From positions 38,456 to 102,455 of the forward strand of contig JAJSZT010000006.1 in assembly GCA_030272815.1 (NCBI GenBank): a stretch of DNA of 64,000 nt, written 5' to 3'. Below are positions 28,064-36,242 of the stretch, piece by piece (positions within the stretch are counted from its first letter, which is position 1; every line of letters starts with the position of its first letter). The notes beneath the pieces were generated by a model. It had not been told where the DNA came from. It saw only the letters and a list, made by a program, of their open reading frames with translations, and made no database searches. The DNA is from Deltaproteobacteria bacterium. Lineage in GTDB: Bacteria; Desulfobacterota; Desulfobacteria; Desulfobacterales; ETH-SRB1. Position numbers and translations under genes: made by a program.

Positions 28064-28487
28064 TGCGGACTTCCTTAAAAAGGTCTTCATAAATCTTTTT
28101 GAGTCTTTGGGCTTCTCCAGTTGCCTTATTCCAATCGAGATGCTTGTAATGCTCACAAAAATGGATCAGATGTTCATTAAACGCGCTTATGGCCTCATTT
28201 CTGGATTCACCGGTCGCAAAAATGCCGAGATTATCATTTTCTGCAAAGAAGAGTTTCTCTCCCTTGCTTATTTTAACCAAAACCGGCTTTGCAGAGATGA
28301 CTTCAGCTTTAGGAGATGTGAATCGCCAAAGCGGAATTTTAACTATTATAGAACCCCAGTGCCATGGTTTTATATCATCTTCTAAACCAGTTGATGTATC
28401 AGTCATACCTCTATTAAAATTTTCAGGTATAAAACTGAAACGTTCATTTCTCAATTCATAGCTTTCATTAATTTGAGCCGCGTTCAT
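28053..28487 (-). CDS. HicB-like antitoxin candidate
   Basis: 144 residues. The C-terminal part, VLVKISKGEKLFFAENDNLG followed by GESRNEAISAFNEHLIHF, has the HicB pattern in which a degenerate RNase H-like strand region is followed by a helix. The N-terminal 60 residues (SYELRNERFSFIPENF and so on) are not typical of HicB, and I see no clear DNA-binding domain. It lies between the TIGR04255-like gene (4-base ATGA overlap) and the HicA-like gene. The three probably form one transcript. Confidence 0.5.
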   Translation of the reverse strand: MNAAQINESYELRNERFSFIPENFNRGMTDTSTGLEDDIKPWHWGSIIVKIPLWRFTSPKAEVISAKPVLVKISKGEKLFFAENDNLGIFATGESRNEAISAFNEHLIHFCEHYKHLDWNKATGEAQRLKKIYEDLFKEVRNES

Positions 28488-29191
28488 ATCGTCTCACCTC
28501 TCAAATATTGCCTATAATCATCAGTTATCAAATTCTCAAATATTGCCCTTGTCTGCTCGTGAGCCATGCTGACACATGAATTAATCTTGGAAAACGCTAT
28601 TTTTTCAGTCAAGGCAAAGTCAAAATCCAGGAGCAACGCCTCTTGTTGGTCGTCTGATCGGATTATAGATTCAATGCGAGTAGTAATGGAGCCGTCTGGA
28701 ACTTTAGATATGAGTACCATGCTCAGGTTCTCAAATTGATCAGAAACTCCTTCAGGAAGATCAACATTAACAGATATAAAGCGTTGAAGTGGTACAATTC
28801 CATCCTCACGAGTGAAGGGAATGACGTTTATATATCTCCAGCCAACACGAACTAATTTCTTCAGGGAATACATTTTATAAAGTGTTTTGAACAGATCAAT
28901 AAATTCCTTAATAAATCGCTTGTGGCCTGAGTATTTTTTATCATGTAATGAGAACCGGTTTATAGCCAGCATGATTTCAGCAGTCCGGTCTTTATTTTCA
29001 AAACGGTAGGGAGATAAACTATCACCAGCTTTTGGAACCAGAATTGTTGGATACCTATCCCTTATTTTTTCGTAAAACTCATATCTTCTGCACTCAATGG
29101 CCAACTCACCAGGGAATCTGACCTCACAAACTACTTCCACCAAAGGCGAATTCGGATACACTTCAGTGATTTTGTATTTTTTTTTGTTCAT
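28484..29191 (-). CDS. TIGR04255-family protein
   Basis: 235 residues. The N-terminal YPNSPLVEVVCEVRFPGE and the central LVRVGWRYINVIPF match the sporadically distributed TIGR04255 family, whose function I do not know. No catalytic motif, membrane segment or signal peptide is visible. It is the first gene of a three-gene leftward set with HicB-like and HicA-like partners, joined by four-base and 11-base overlaps. This context suggests a role in a toxin-antitoxin or defence module (inference). Confidence 0.6.
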   Translation of the reverse strand: MNKKKYKITEVYPNSPLVEVVCEVRFPGELAIECRRYEFYEKIRDRYPTILVPKAGDSLSPYRFENKDRTAEIMLAINRFSLHDKKYSGHKRFIKEFIDLFKTLYKMYSLKKLVRVGWRYINVIPFTREDGIVPLQRFISVNVDLPEGVSDQFENLSMVLISKVPDGSITTRIESIIRSDDQQEALLLDFDFALTEKIAFSKINSCVSMAHEQTRAIFENLITDDYRQYLRGETI

Positions 29192-29368
29192 TCTGCTCCC
29201 TTTTCATAAATGCAAAAATGTAAGTTTGTATGTTATAATCGCAAATCGATAATTGCAAATCTAAAATCCCAATCCCTTATTCCTCACCAGGATTCCGTCC
29301 GCCCACCGCTTCTCATCAACACCCGACAGATAAGGCGCGGAAATGGCCTGCGCCAGTCGCCAAAACCG

Positions 29369-29934
29369 CTAATCGCGTCCAATTCCTTCTTCCGCTTTTT
29401 TGGCGTTTTCGGTCTTTAACCCATCAAATACCGTGAAATCTTTAACTTCAATATGTTCAATCAAGGTACTCTGACTGCCTTTTCCCTTATCGCTCACGAC
29501 AAACACTCTTAATGAATGCCGCATAGGGCGGTTTGATTTCAGCTTCTGGTCGCCGAAACCGAGAGACCTACTCTCATCTTTAATACAGCACGAAAGGCTT
29601 TTTGTTTCTTTTTTGGTTATTCCTTTTGCGTGCAGGCCGGCTTTGGCTTCCTGTTCGTGGATTTCGTGGTTGAGTTTTAGCAGGCGCTTTAAGACTTCTT
29701 TTCTGGCATCAGGTGAGATTGTGTATCGGATACGGTCGTTTTCAGGCAGAGTTCTACAAAAAAACCAGAAAAATCGCACTTGAATACAGGTTCCGGCATC
29801 AGAAATACCGGTCACTTTTCCTTTATCATCTTTACCAATATATAGTGTTCCTCCGTTTGCATTTGCAAAACCGCATATCCATTTGATATACTTATTTTTA
29901 ATTCTTTCCATTCGATGTTCTGAGACTCTTTCAT
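29369..29934 (-). pseudogene. AlbA_2 (Schlafen-type) protein joined to a methyltransferase tail, broken
   Basis: From the ATG at 29934 one frame reads MKESQNIEWKE, and a shifted frame continues KYIKWICGFANANGGTLYIG and KDDKGKVTGI. This is the start of AlbA_2/Schlafen-like ATP-binding proteins. After about 45 residues it jumps to LPENDRIRYTISPDARKEVL and KRLLKLNHEIHEQEAKAGLH, which resembles the C-terminal end of large Eco57I-type methyltransferases. A frameshift plus a deletion fusion of two genes explains this. No function is likely. Confidence 0.55.
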
Positions 29935-30013
29935 ATTAATCGTATCTTCCCAGTTAAAAGATTTTGCATCATTCCCTCCCACAAAAAACTACTGTAAACC
30001 AATAATTCAATGG

Positions 30014-30047
30014 ACATCCCCTACTTTCTCACATCCCCTACTTTCTC
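30014..30047 (+). repeat. Tandem 17-bp repeat, two units
   Basis: ACATCCCCTACTTTCTC occurs twice head-to-tail just before the right copy of the 104-bp direct repeat. It is probably debris of insertion or deletion. The rest of 29935-30259 contains only that direct repeat. Confidence 0.6.
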
Positions 30048-30050
30048 ATA

Positions 30051-30154
30051 CAAGCCTCTCTCACCTAACTTCTGCTTGCTCTACCCATACTGATTTTTCT
30101 AAAAGATAGTGGCTTAATTGTCAAGCTCTAATTCACAATTCAAGCTTTGACACC
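30051..30154 (+). repeat. 104-bp direct repeat, right copy
   Basis: Matches 27482-27585 over its whole length with few mismatches and in the same orientation. Recombination between the copies would delete the HicAB-like/TIGR04255 block. Confidence 0.75.
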
Positions 30155-30259
30155 AAAGCCCATGCGTCAGGGCTGGCAGCTTGTCTGCGTCCTGTGCACT
30201 GGCTGATTCGGTATTTAATTCTATTTCCTTCTATATCCGCTATATCTGAATCTTTTTTG

Positions 30260-30697
30260 TTATCCATTTTTTTCTATTATTTTAATGGCTTGGGTCATTT
30301 TAATAAGTTCTTCTGGTGAATAAACAGGAATTTTTGCGTACTTAAAGCCAACGGCATCTCTTGTTACTATAGCTTGGGCGCTTGCATGGCGAGCAGATTC
30401 ATATAAAACCGCATCCTCAAAATCTGTAAATTTTGAATTTATTGCTGCCTCCAATACAGCTCTGTTGACAGGCGCGATAGCAAAAATAGATAAAAGCTTC
30501 GATATCTCCTTTTCTGCTTGTTTTTTACCAACAACCTTGGTTGCAAGGCAGAAAATTGTTGTGACTGTCGTTGCCCCTAAAAAGCCAAGGAACTCTCCTG
30601 CCTCAACCCATGAAAATATAACAGAAGCGGGTGCAGAAAACGGTTTGCGGTCAAGCAAGACATCAAGGACAACATTGGTATCAAATAAAATATTCAT
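30260..30697 (-). CDS. PIN-domain ribonuclease toxin (VapC-like)
   Basis: A 145-residue PIN domain. The acidic active-site residues are visible: FDTNVVLDVLL at the start, KFTDFEDAV near residue 95, and IVTRDAVGFKYA near 115. It ends with VYSPEELIKM, as many such toxins do. It overlaps the upstream antitoxin gene by four bases, forming a type II toxin-antitoxin operon. It would act as an RNase. The pair has no obvious link to the neighbouring decayed mobile DNA. Confidence 0.87.
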   Translation of the reverse strand: MNILFDTNVVLDVLLDRKPFSAPASVIFSWVEAGEFLGFLGATTVTTIFCLATKVVGKKQAEKEISKLLSIFAIAPVNRAVLEAAINSKFTDFEDAVLYESARHASAQAIVTRDAVGFKYAKIPVYSPEELIKMTQAIKIIEKNG

Positions 30698-30936
30698 AAA
30701 TATTTTTCTTCAAGGTATTTTTTATAATCTTCTTCTGACACCTTTCCTTTTTTGAGTGACCCTCTCAGAGAACGAGTTAGAGGAGAAATTTCTCTTTGCC
30801 TGCCTGATAACTTCTTGTCAATGAGCGCAAAATAATCAGCAACAATTTTAGAAACAGATTTACCGGTTTTGGCTGAATATGACTTTGCACTTTGAATTAA
30901 ATCTTCATCAAGCCGTAATGTTAATTTTGAATTCAT
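30694..30936 (-). CDS. Ribbon-helix-helix type antitoxin for the PIN toxin
   Basis: 80 residues starting KLTLRLDEDLIQSAKSYSAK and continuing TGKSVSKIVADYF, a ribbon-helix-helix pattern. This is followed by a linker and KVSEEDYKKYLEEKYL, which probably wraps the toxin. The gene order antitoxin-toxin with a four-base overlap is standard. It should autorepress the operon. Confidence 0.85.
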   Translation of the reverse strand: MNSKLTLRLDEDLIQSAKSYSAKTGKSVSKIVADYFALIDKKLSGRQREISPLTRSLRGSLKKGKVSEEDYKKYLEEKYL

Positions 30937-31001
30937 ATAGCATCTCCAAATATAATGACGTATAAAATATATTGGACATGTACGCCACTAAAATAAGTTT
31001 G

Positions 31002-32435
31002 TCAAGTTTGGCAGAGGGTAGGATGCGACCCCCCCACCTCCTTTTTTGCTACAATTAATAATCCCTTGACCTGATTTCCTGACTGCTTCCTAATATCTGC
31101 TTTGGTTTCCTCTATTAATTCTAACCCATGACGCCTTAGGCAATCTTGAATATATGTCCGTGAGTGTGCATAGCGACCGCTGGGAAAGAGCCGGTACCCC
31201 ATGCTGTTGTCTTCCAGTCTTTCCACTGAAAATGCAATGATCCCTCCGTAAACAAGATATGAAGATGCGGACCTGATGATCGTATCCAGATTCCCGAAAT
31301 ATACAAAGACGTCAGAGCTATATATCAGATCAAATTTTTGGAGAAAGCCCCAGTCTTGAAGTATGTCAAAAACCTCGATCCGGTTGTAGATTTTCTTCTC
31401 TGCGGCCTTTTCGAGCATCTTTGACGATACATCGACGCCTATCAGTCTTTTCGCAAACGGCCGATAGAGTTGAGCGCCCAGACCGGTACCACAGCCAAGG
31501 TCCAGAACATTCATTTCTTCAGTCAGATATGGGCGCACAAGGTCAAACAGGAGTTCAGGGGTCTTGTATTCTAGGTCTTTAACCAGGATCCTTTCAAAAG
31601 TCCCGGCACACCGATCAAAGATCCTACGCACGTGTTCCACCGGGGCGGCATCAGGTGTTGCCGATGTCCCCAGGCTTTGGAGCATGAATCTTGCCGCTTC
31701 ATCATCCGGCTTGGTTTCAAGCACCTTGTTGTAATGTTCCTCGGCTTCCTTGAATCGCCTGAGCTTTTGAAGTGAAATCCCGAGGTTGAAGTGGGCGGAT
31801 GCATAATCTGACCGTATCTCAATGGCCTTTCTGTATGACTTTGAAGCGTTTCCAATCATATTAAACTCGTCCTGTGCCACGCCAAGGTTGTTCCATGCCT
31901 CTGCCATGTCAGGAGCGAACGCCACTGCCCTTCGAAAACAGGATATGGCTTCATCCTGGTCCCCAATTTCCCTATATGCGACACCCAAATTATTCCATGC
32001 TTCACCAATACCAGGCTGCTTTTCCAACATGGCCCTGTAAATACTTATGGCACCCTTGTGATCGTTCTCTCGCTGCTTCAGCCTGGCCAAGTTATAGCAT
32101 GCCGGAAAATAGGGAGGTCTAAGGTCGGCTGCTTTTTCAAAAACTTTCTTGGCCTTATCCGGCCGGGACTGGTCCAAGAATACCGTTCCAAGCGCATTCA
32201 GCACCTGTCCCCAATCAGGCTTTTTTCTCAATACTTCCAGATAGCCTTTTTCCGCTTCAGCAAGCCTGCCTTCCTTGTGGGCCAAAGAAGCTTTCTTGAA
32301 AACGTGTTCGGAATCGTCTTTCGTGCGCTTCGACGGGATAGAATACTTTTTTGAGTGGCGCGGAGTCATATCTTCATTTGTCATTTTTGGTCCACAGCAT
32401 GGTGTTGATATGAAATATCGGTTCGCTCTTGCCAT
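31002..32435 (-). CDS. Tetratricopeptide-repeat SAM-dependent methyltransferase
   Basis: 477 residues. Residues about 45-250 contain about six TPR units, recognisable by repeated AWNNLGVAYREIGDQDEAI-type helices. Residues about 280-460 are a class I methyltransferase with the SAM motif VLDLGCGTGLGAQLY near residue 313. The protein and substrate are unknown; such TPR-methyltransferases are often annotated near O-GlcNAc-transferase-like or polysaccharide genes. The first ATG lacks a good ribosome site, and ATG codons at residues 18 and 23 (MTNEDM) are alternative starts. Confidence 0.82.
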   Translation of the reverse strand: MARANRYFISTPCCGPKMTNEDMTPRHSKKYSIPSKRTKDDSEHVFKKASLAHKEGRLAEAEKGYLEVLRKKPDWGQVLNALGTVFLDQSRPDKAKKVFEKAADLRPPYFPACYNLARLKQRENDHKGAISIYRAMLEKQPGIGEAWNNLGVAYREIGDQDEAISCFRRAVAFAPDMAEAWNNLGVAQDEFNMIGNASKSYRKAIEIRSDYASAHFNLGISLQKLRRFKEAEEHYNKVLETKPDDEAARFMLQSLGTSATPDAAPVEHVRRIFDRCAGTFERILVKDLEYKTPELLFDLVRPYLTEEMNVLDLGCGTGLGAQLYRPFAKRLIGVDVSSKMLEKAAEKKIYNRIEVFDILQDWGFLQKFDLIYSSDVFVYFGNLDTIIRSASSYLVYGGIIAFSVERLEDNSMGYRLFPSGRYAHSRTYIQDCLRRHGLELIEETKADIRKQSGNQVKGLLIVAKKEVGGSHPTLCQT

Positions 32436-32437
32436 AT

Positions 32438-32632
32438 CTAATACATCAGAACCTTAAAACCGCCTTTTTGCCCATAAAAAATACCACCAAAAACTACAGC
32501 AAAAACAGAAGCAATTAGAAATAAAATTATCGCTGCCGGTATTGACGCAATAGCCCACTTTATCATAAAGATAACCATTGAACCGAAAGGCATTTGAATG
32601 TCAGTAACCGTTACCCCTCTATTTTCATCCAT
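32438..32632 (-). CDS. Small membrane protein of unknown function
   Basis: 64 residues with a purine-rich GGGAAG upstream. After a polar start (MDENRGVTVTDIQMPFGSM) comes one long hydrophobic stretch, IKWAIASIPAAIILFLIASV and onward, ending near residue 52. I recognise no family. It lies two bases from the end of the next leftward gene's start region and may be cotranscribed with the TPR-methyltransferase. Confidence 0.6.
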   Translation of the reverse strand: MDENRGVTVTDIQMPFGSMVIFMIKWAIASIPAAIILFLIASVFAVVFGGIFYGQKGGFKVLMY

Positions 32633-32729
32633 TTTCAGTTCTTCCCTTTATGTGAATAGATTATGAAACCGCCACTTCAAAATACATATGATTTTTATAT
32701 TTATGCCCAAACGATGAAAGTCACCGGCA

Positions 32730-32850
32730 TGGGCGTGAACTTATGGGGTGACCTGTCCGCTTCGGGCGGGAAGTCGCCTGTACAGGCGAACAGAAACAGC
32801 ATACAAGGCCAAGTTTCCGGGTAAGTTAGCACAACATAACGAAGCCCTGA
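32730..32850 (+). repeat. Group II intron domain I fragment, deleted copy
   Basis: Shares with 34054-34275 the stretches GGCGTGAACTTATGGGGTGA and CGAACAGAAACAGCATACAA, plus GGGTAAGTTAGC. The middle, about 90 bases in the other copy, is missing. The wording fits the 5' half (domain I) of bacterial group II introns (inference). No reverse transcriptase is nearby. It ends where the small inverted-repeat element begins. Confidence 0.45.
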
Positions 32851-32956
32851 TATAGACTTTCAGATAAATAATTTCACTGCGTTATCAGTCGTCGACGTAT
32901 AACTAATATGCCTTCCTCCTTCTGGCCTTGTGAAATTAATTATCTGAAAGTCTATA
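32851..32956. mobile_element. Small inverted-repeat element, copy 3 (shorter)
   Basis: 106 bp with the same inverted ends as the copies at 2636-2760 and 4494-4802. The central part has a small deletion (after GTTATCAGTC) and substitutions. It lies between an intron fragment and the PAS-domain gene. Confidence 0.75.
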
Positions 32957-32981
32957 GATGCAGGACACTATCTTTTGCCCT

Positions 32982-33584
32982 TTACTTTTTATTAACAAAT
33001 TCTGGATAGAGCTTCTCAAAGCATTCGGGACAGATAGAGTGAGAAAATTCTGCTTCTGATCGATCACGGACATAAGCTTCAATCTGTTGCCAATACCCTT
33101 TGTCATCACGAATGTTCTTACATGAAGAACAAATCGGAATAATACCTCGCAGAGTCTTTATCTCATTCTTCAAATGTTCGGTTATTTCTTTTGATTGTAT
33201 CAGCTCTGTTATGTCATTAAGCTCCTCGACAATGAAGTTGACCTTCCCTTGATCATCGAAAATCGGAGCAGCCATGATTTCCTCAAATATCGTCTTACCC
33301 GAATAAATATGTTTATGAATAACCCTTGTTTTCTCCTTGAGTTCAAAGGCCAATTTAACAGGACAATTGCTTTCTTCCTGCCAGCATGGTCTATCACGTT
33401 TATGAGTTACCTTGAAGCACTCTCGGCCAACAATGTTCTCATGAGATAAACAGAATGACCTGCAAGCAACATTGTTTGCTGCAACAATATGATAGTTGCG
33501 ATCAATTACCAGAATTGGCTTGGTAAGAGCGTTTAAAATCTCAAAAGAGTTTTTTTCCCAATCCATCTTTAATATTCCTTCCAT
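32982..33584 (-). CDS. PAS-domain protein with C-terminal zinc-binding tail
   Basis: 200 residues. A PAS sensor fold covers about 14-135 (PILVIDRNYHIVAANNVACR, then DITELIQSK as the usual exit). Cysteines at CFKV, CWQE and NCPV could hold a redox or metal cofactor. After a short coiled coil comes ICSSCKNIRDDKGYWQQIEA and then SHSICPECFEKLYPE. This CxxC...CxxC tail is seen at the ends of some PAS and receiver proteins in this group. There is no kinase domain, so it probably senses and passes a signal through protein contact. Confidence 0.75.
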   Translation of the reverse strand: MEGILKMDWEKNSFEILNALTKPILVIDRNYHIVAANNVACRSFCLSHENIVGRECFKVTHKRDRPCWQEESNCPVKLAFELKEKTRVIHKHIYSGKTIFEEIMAAPIFDDQGKVNFIVEELNDITELIQSKEITEHLKNEIKTLRGIIPICSSCKNIRDDKGYWQQIEAYVRDRSEAEFSHSICPECFEKLYPEFVNKK

Positions 33585-33696
33585 CTAACGCAGAAGTCAG
33601 GGGCAGCCAGGACTTCCACTGACTTCAATAAATACTATAAATTTCCAAATATCTTTCCAAAGCGGCTCGGCCCTGGCTGTCACCTGAACTGACAGG

Positions 33697-34002
33697 TTAT
33701 GCTTCTCCCAGTACTCTAAGTGACACTTTATCAACAAGATCCTTAACTTTTTCTTTATATGCAAGCATATGTGGTGCTGATAGATGTGCCTGTAAATCCT
33801 CTAAGCTACCCCACTTCTCAATTATTGTGACAACATTATTATTCGACTCCTGAGGGGGTAAGCCTGTTGGGACGTCAATGGTTGGCACATACTCTATACA
33901 TCCCTTCTCTTCAAGAACATTTGGAATATTGGATTTGAAAATCTCAATAAACTCTGACAATCGGCCTTCTTTAATGTGTATTGATGCAATTACGTTTATC
34001 AT
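33697..34002 (-). CDS. Antibiotic biosynthesis monooxygenase (ABM) domain protein
   Basis: 101 residues of the small dimeric ABM/YgiN fold: INVIASIHIKEGRLSEFIEI at the start, GCIEYVPTIDV in the middle, and VVTIIEKWGSLEDLQAHLSA followed by PHMLAYKEKV. Members oxidise quinols or other aromatics without a cofactor; the substrate here is unknown. It stands alone between the PAS gene and the intron fragment. Confidence 0.85.
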   Translation of the reverse strand: MINVIASIHIKEGRLSEFIEIFKSNIPNVLEEKGCIEYVPTIDVPTGLPPQESNNNVVTIIEKWGSLEDLQAHLSAPHMLAYKEKVKDLVDKVSLRVLGEA

Positions 34003-34512
34003 TTTATAATTTCCTTATTTGCATAACCGCCGGTGAACCCATTGTGTACGCCCGGCAAGGGCGTGAACTTATGGGGTGACCTGTCCGCTTCGGGCGGGAA
34101 GTCCCCTGTACGTGAACCCTGTTAATATTTGATATATTAGCAAAAGTATTAGCCGAAGGCAAGGGCGGAATCGTGAGGTTCTGTCTGAAGGAAGCCGGAG
34201 TGCAAAGCTATGAGCCGACGAACAGAAACAGCATACAAGGCCAAGTTTCCGGGTAAGTTAGCATAACATAACGAAAGCCACTTTAGGCATGTAACTCTAC
34301 TATCAATAATATAATTAAATGTCAAGTTATTTACTTATTTATGGACGTCCCGCATTTCAATGCTTTTAAAACTCATACGTCAGGACTGATTGAACCATGT
34401 CCATCTTGACACACAGTGGCCAATATGACATGGTGGCACAATATAAATCAAGTTTCCGGTTATATAGATCAAACAAATTTTCGTTAATCTGATAACCTGG
34501 CGGCGTAAAATT
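34003..34512. other. Gene-free stretch with an intron fragment
   Basis: Apart from the group II intron-like fragment at 34054-34275, this 510-bp gap is A/T-rich DNA upstream of prsR with no gene, tRNA or clear promoter. The change from A/T-rich to G/C-rich sequence occurs near its right end, at the start of prsR. Confidence 0.5.
34054..34275 (+). repeat. Group II intron domain I fragment, fuller copy
   Basis: Begins GCAAGGGCGTGAACTTATGG and runs through CTGAAGGAAGCCGGAG, TATGAGCCGACGAACAGAAAC and AAGTTAGCATAACATAACGA. This order is what I know from domain I of bacterial group II introns preceding the maturase gene (inference). No maturase, domain V or domain VI follows, so it is a 5' fragment. 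The related deleted copy lies at 32730-32850. Confidence 0.5.
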
Positions 34513-35868
34513 ATGAAAAAAAATCTTCTTGTTATTGAAGATGAAAATTCTGTAGCCAAACAGCTCCAGTGGGGCCTGGGCAAGGAATATGAAATCACTA
34601 TTGTCTCTGACGCTGGTCAGGCAAGGCCGTTGCTTGCTTCCGGCGTTTTTCCGGTAGCTACCCTGGACCTTGGCCTGCCGCCCTATCCGGACACCCCTCA
34701 GGAGGGTTTTGAACTCCTCGAAGAGATATCTTCCCTTGCTCCCCATACCCGGGTGATTGTCATCACCGGCAATGCTGAGGAAGAAAACGCGGTTAAGGCC
34801 ATTGCGCTCGGGGCCGCCGATTTTTGCGCAAAACCGATTGATTTAAAGATATTAAAGATCATTCTTTCCCGTACTTTTAAAATCCATGAACTGGAAGAGA
34901 CCAATCGCCGGCTCCAGCGGCAAACCAGCCAAAGCGGATTACTGTGCGGCATGCTCGGTATCTCCCCGGTCATGGAGGAGGTATTTGAGCGTCTCAAACA
35001 CGTCAGTAAGACCGACTATCCGGTGTTGATCATCGGAGAGACGGGAACCGGCAAGGAGATGGCCGCCCGCGCGGTGCACAGCCTGAGTCAAAGGGCTGAA
35101 AAAACCCTGATTATCATCAACTGCGGTGCGATTCCGGAAAATCTGCTGGAAAGTGAGCTGTTCGGACACGAGAAGGGGGCTTTCACCGGGGCCGCGGGTC
35201 GTAAAATCGGCAAGTTTGAGCGGGCTGACCAGGGAACGATCTTTTTGGATGAGATTGGTGAACTGTCCCTGCTCCTGCAGGTGAAAATCCTGCGCTTTCT
35301 CCAGGAATCCACCATTGAACGGCTTGGAGGAACAAAAACAATTGCTATGAATGTGAGGATCATAGCGGCCACGAATATTAATCTGGAGAATGCCGTCAAA
35401 CAGGGAACTTTTCGCGAAGACCTCTTCTATCGTCTGAATGTCGTGCCCTTGAGGATCCCCGATCTGAATGAACGACCGGAAGACACTTTGCTGCTGGCGC
35501 ATAACTTCCTGCTGGAGGAGACCCGAAAACTGCAACGCGGGCAGACATCTTTTTCGCAAGCAGCTATTGCCGCACTGACTGCCCATGACTGGCCGGGCAA
35601 TGTCCGTGAACTCCAGAACCGCATCCGCCGGGCTCTTGGCACTACTATCAATAGAGTTATCACTCCCGTTGACCTGGGACTCGAAGACATGCCTATGGAA
35701 CAGGAAGAACAGAAACTATGCACCTTGAAAGATGCCCGTAAGACGGCCGAGAAAAATGCTGTCCGCCGGGCTCTGGCCATGAGCGGCAACAACATCAGCC
35801 AGGCAGCCAAGCTCCTCGAGATCAGCCGCCCCACCTTGCACGATCTTTTGAAAAAACACGGGATGTAA
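34513..35868 (+). CDS. prsR: PEP-CTERM-box response regulator, sigma-54 activator PrsR
   Basis: A 451-residue NtrC-type activator. The receiver domain spans about 1-120, with phosphoacceptor aspartate in VATLDLGLPP near residue 52. The AAA+ domain has Walker A GETGTGKE near 175 and the sigma-54-contacting GAFTGA loop near 223. A Fis-type HTH ends the protein (NNISQAAKLLEISRPTLHDL). Insert PPYPDTPQEGFELLEEI in the receiver is typical of the PrsR subfamily. With PrsK it controls PEP-CTERM/exosortase protein genes. A PEP-CTERM gene with a sigma-54 promoter lies next door. It is G/C-rich compared with the surroundings. Confidence 0.92.
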   Translation: MKKNLLVIEDENSVAKQLQWGLGKEYEITIVSDAGQARPLLASGVFPVATLDLGLPPYPDTPQEGFELLEEISSLAPHTRVIVITGNAEEENAVKAIALGAADFCAKPIDLKILKIILSRTFKIHELEETNRRLQRQTSQSGLLCGMLGISPVMEEVFERLKHVSKTDYPVLIIGETGTGKEMAARAVHSLSQRAEKTLIIINCGAIPENLLESELFGHEKGAFTGAAGRKIGKFERADQGTIFLDEIGELSLLLQVKILRFLQESTIERLGGTKTIAMNVRIIAATNINLENAVKQGTFREDLFYRLNVVPLRIPDLNERPEDTLLLAHNFLLEETRKLQRGQTSFSQAAIAALTAHDWPGNVRELQNRIRRALGTTINRVITPVDLGLEDMPMEQEEQKLCTLKDARKTAEKNAVRRALAMSGNNISQAAKLLEISRPTLHDLLKKHGM

Positions 35869-36242
35869 CTACTACCACGTGATAAGCATAGATAAATGGT
35901 AAGCGTTCACGGAACGTAACCACATCCCTCACCAAACTGTAAATTATTTCGACACCATCTTGGAAGGCTTTTTCCGCCCAATTTTCCATCTCTTCCGGAC
36001 AGCTTTTGTTATTCATAGCAATTACAGGTTCTTAAGTGATTGTATCGCAAAAAAGGCACGGATTGTGACTTCCTAAAGCTGTCGGAATTTTTTACAATGG
36101 CCGGGCCGCAGGCTGGCCGAAGATTGAAAATATGTGAAATATCAAACAGTTGAATGAATGGCATTATAGTTGCTTACTAAATAAATGAAAAACAAATGGA
36201 TTCAATAAAATCTATTTTTAGTCTTTTAAGAGAGGAGGAGAA
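35869..36242. other. Promoter-containing gap upstream of the PEP-CTERM gene
   Basis: 374 bases with no supported gene. A sigma-54 promoter lies at 36159-36174. A leftward 64-codon frame at 35822-36016 overlaps the prsR end; I do not support it. Confidence 0.5.
36159..36174 (+). promoter_or_regulatory. Sigma-54 promoter (-24/-12)
   Basis: TGGCATTATAGTTGCT matches the consensus TGGCAC-N5-TTGCW with exact GG-to-GC spacing; only the base after TGGCA differs from consensus. It lies 69 bases before the PEP-CTERM gene start, and the predicted transcript start is near 36186. PrsR, a sigma-54 activator, is encoded just upstream. Confidence 0.8.

Noticed and set aside
29210..29419. 69-codon plus-strand frame near the AlbA_2 remnant
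   Set aside because: It lies across the end of a decayed gene on the other strand. A minus-strand tail (WRLAQAISAPYLSGVDEKRW) looks more protein-like but has no start.
30137..30270. 44-codon leftward frame starting MDNKKDSDIADIEGN downstream of the PIN toxin gene
   Set aside because: It reads into the 104-bp direct repeat and ends there. It is probably a chance fusion.
34939..35834. Long frames opposite prsR
   Set aside because: These are shadows of the sigma-54 activator gene, whose motifs are complete on the plus strand.
35822..36016. 64-codon leftward frame overlapping the prsR 3' end
   Set aside because: It has no recognisable family and no convincing ribosome site, and it overlaps prsR. 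It is more likely chance coding potential in G/C-rich DNA.
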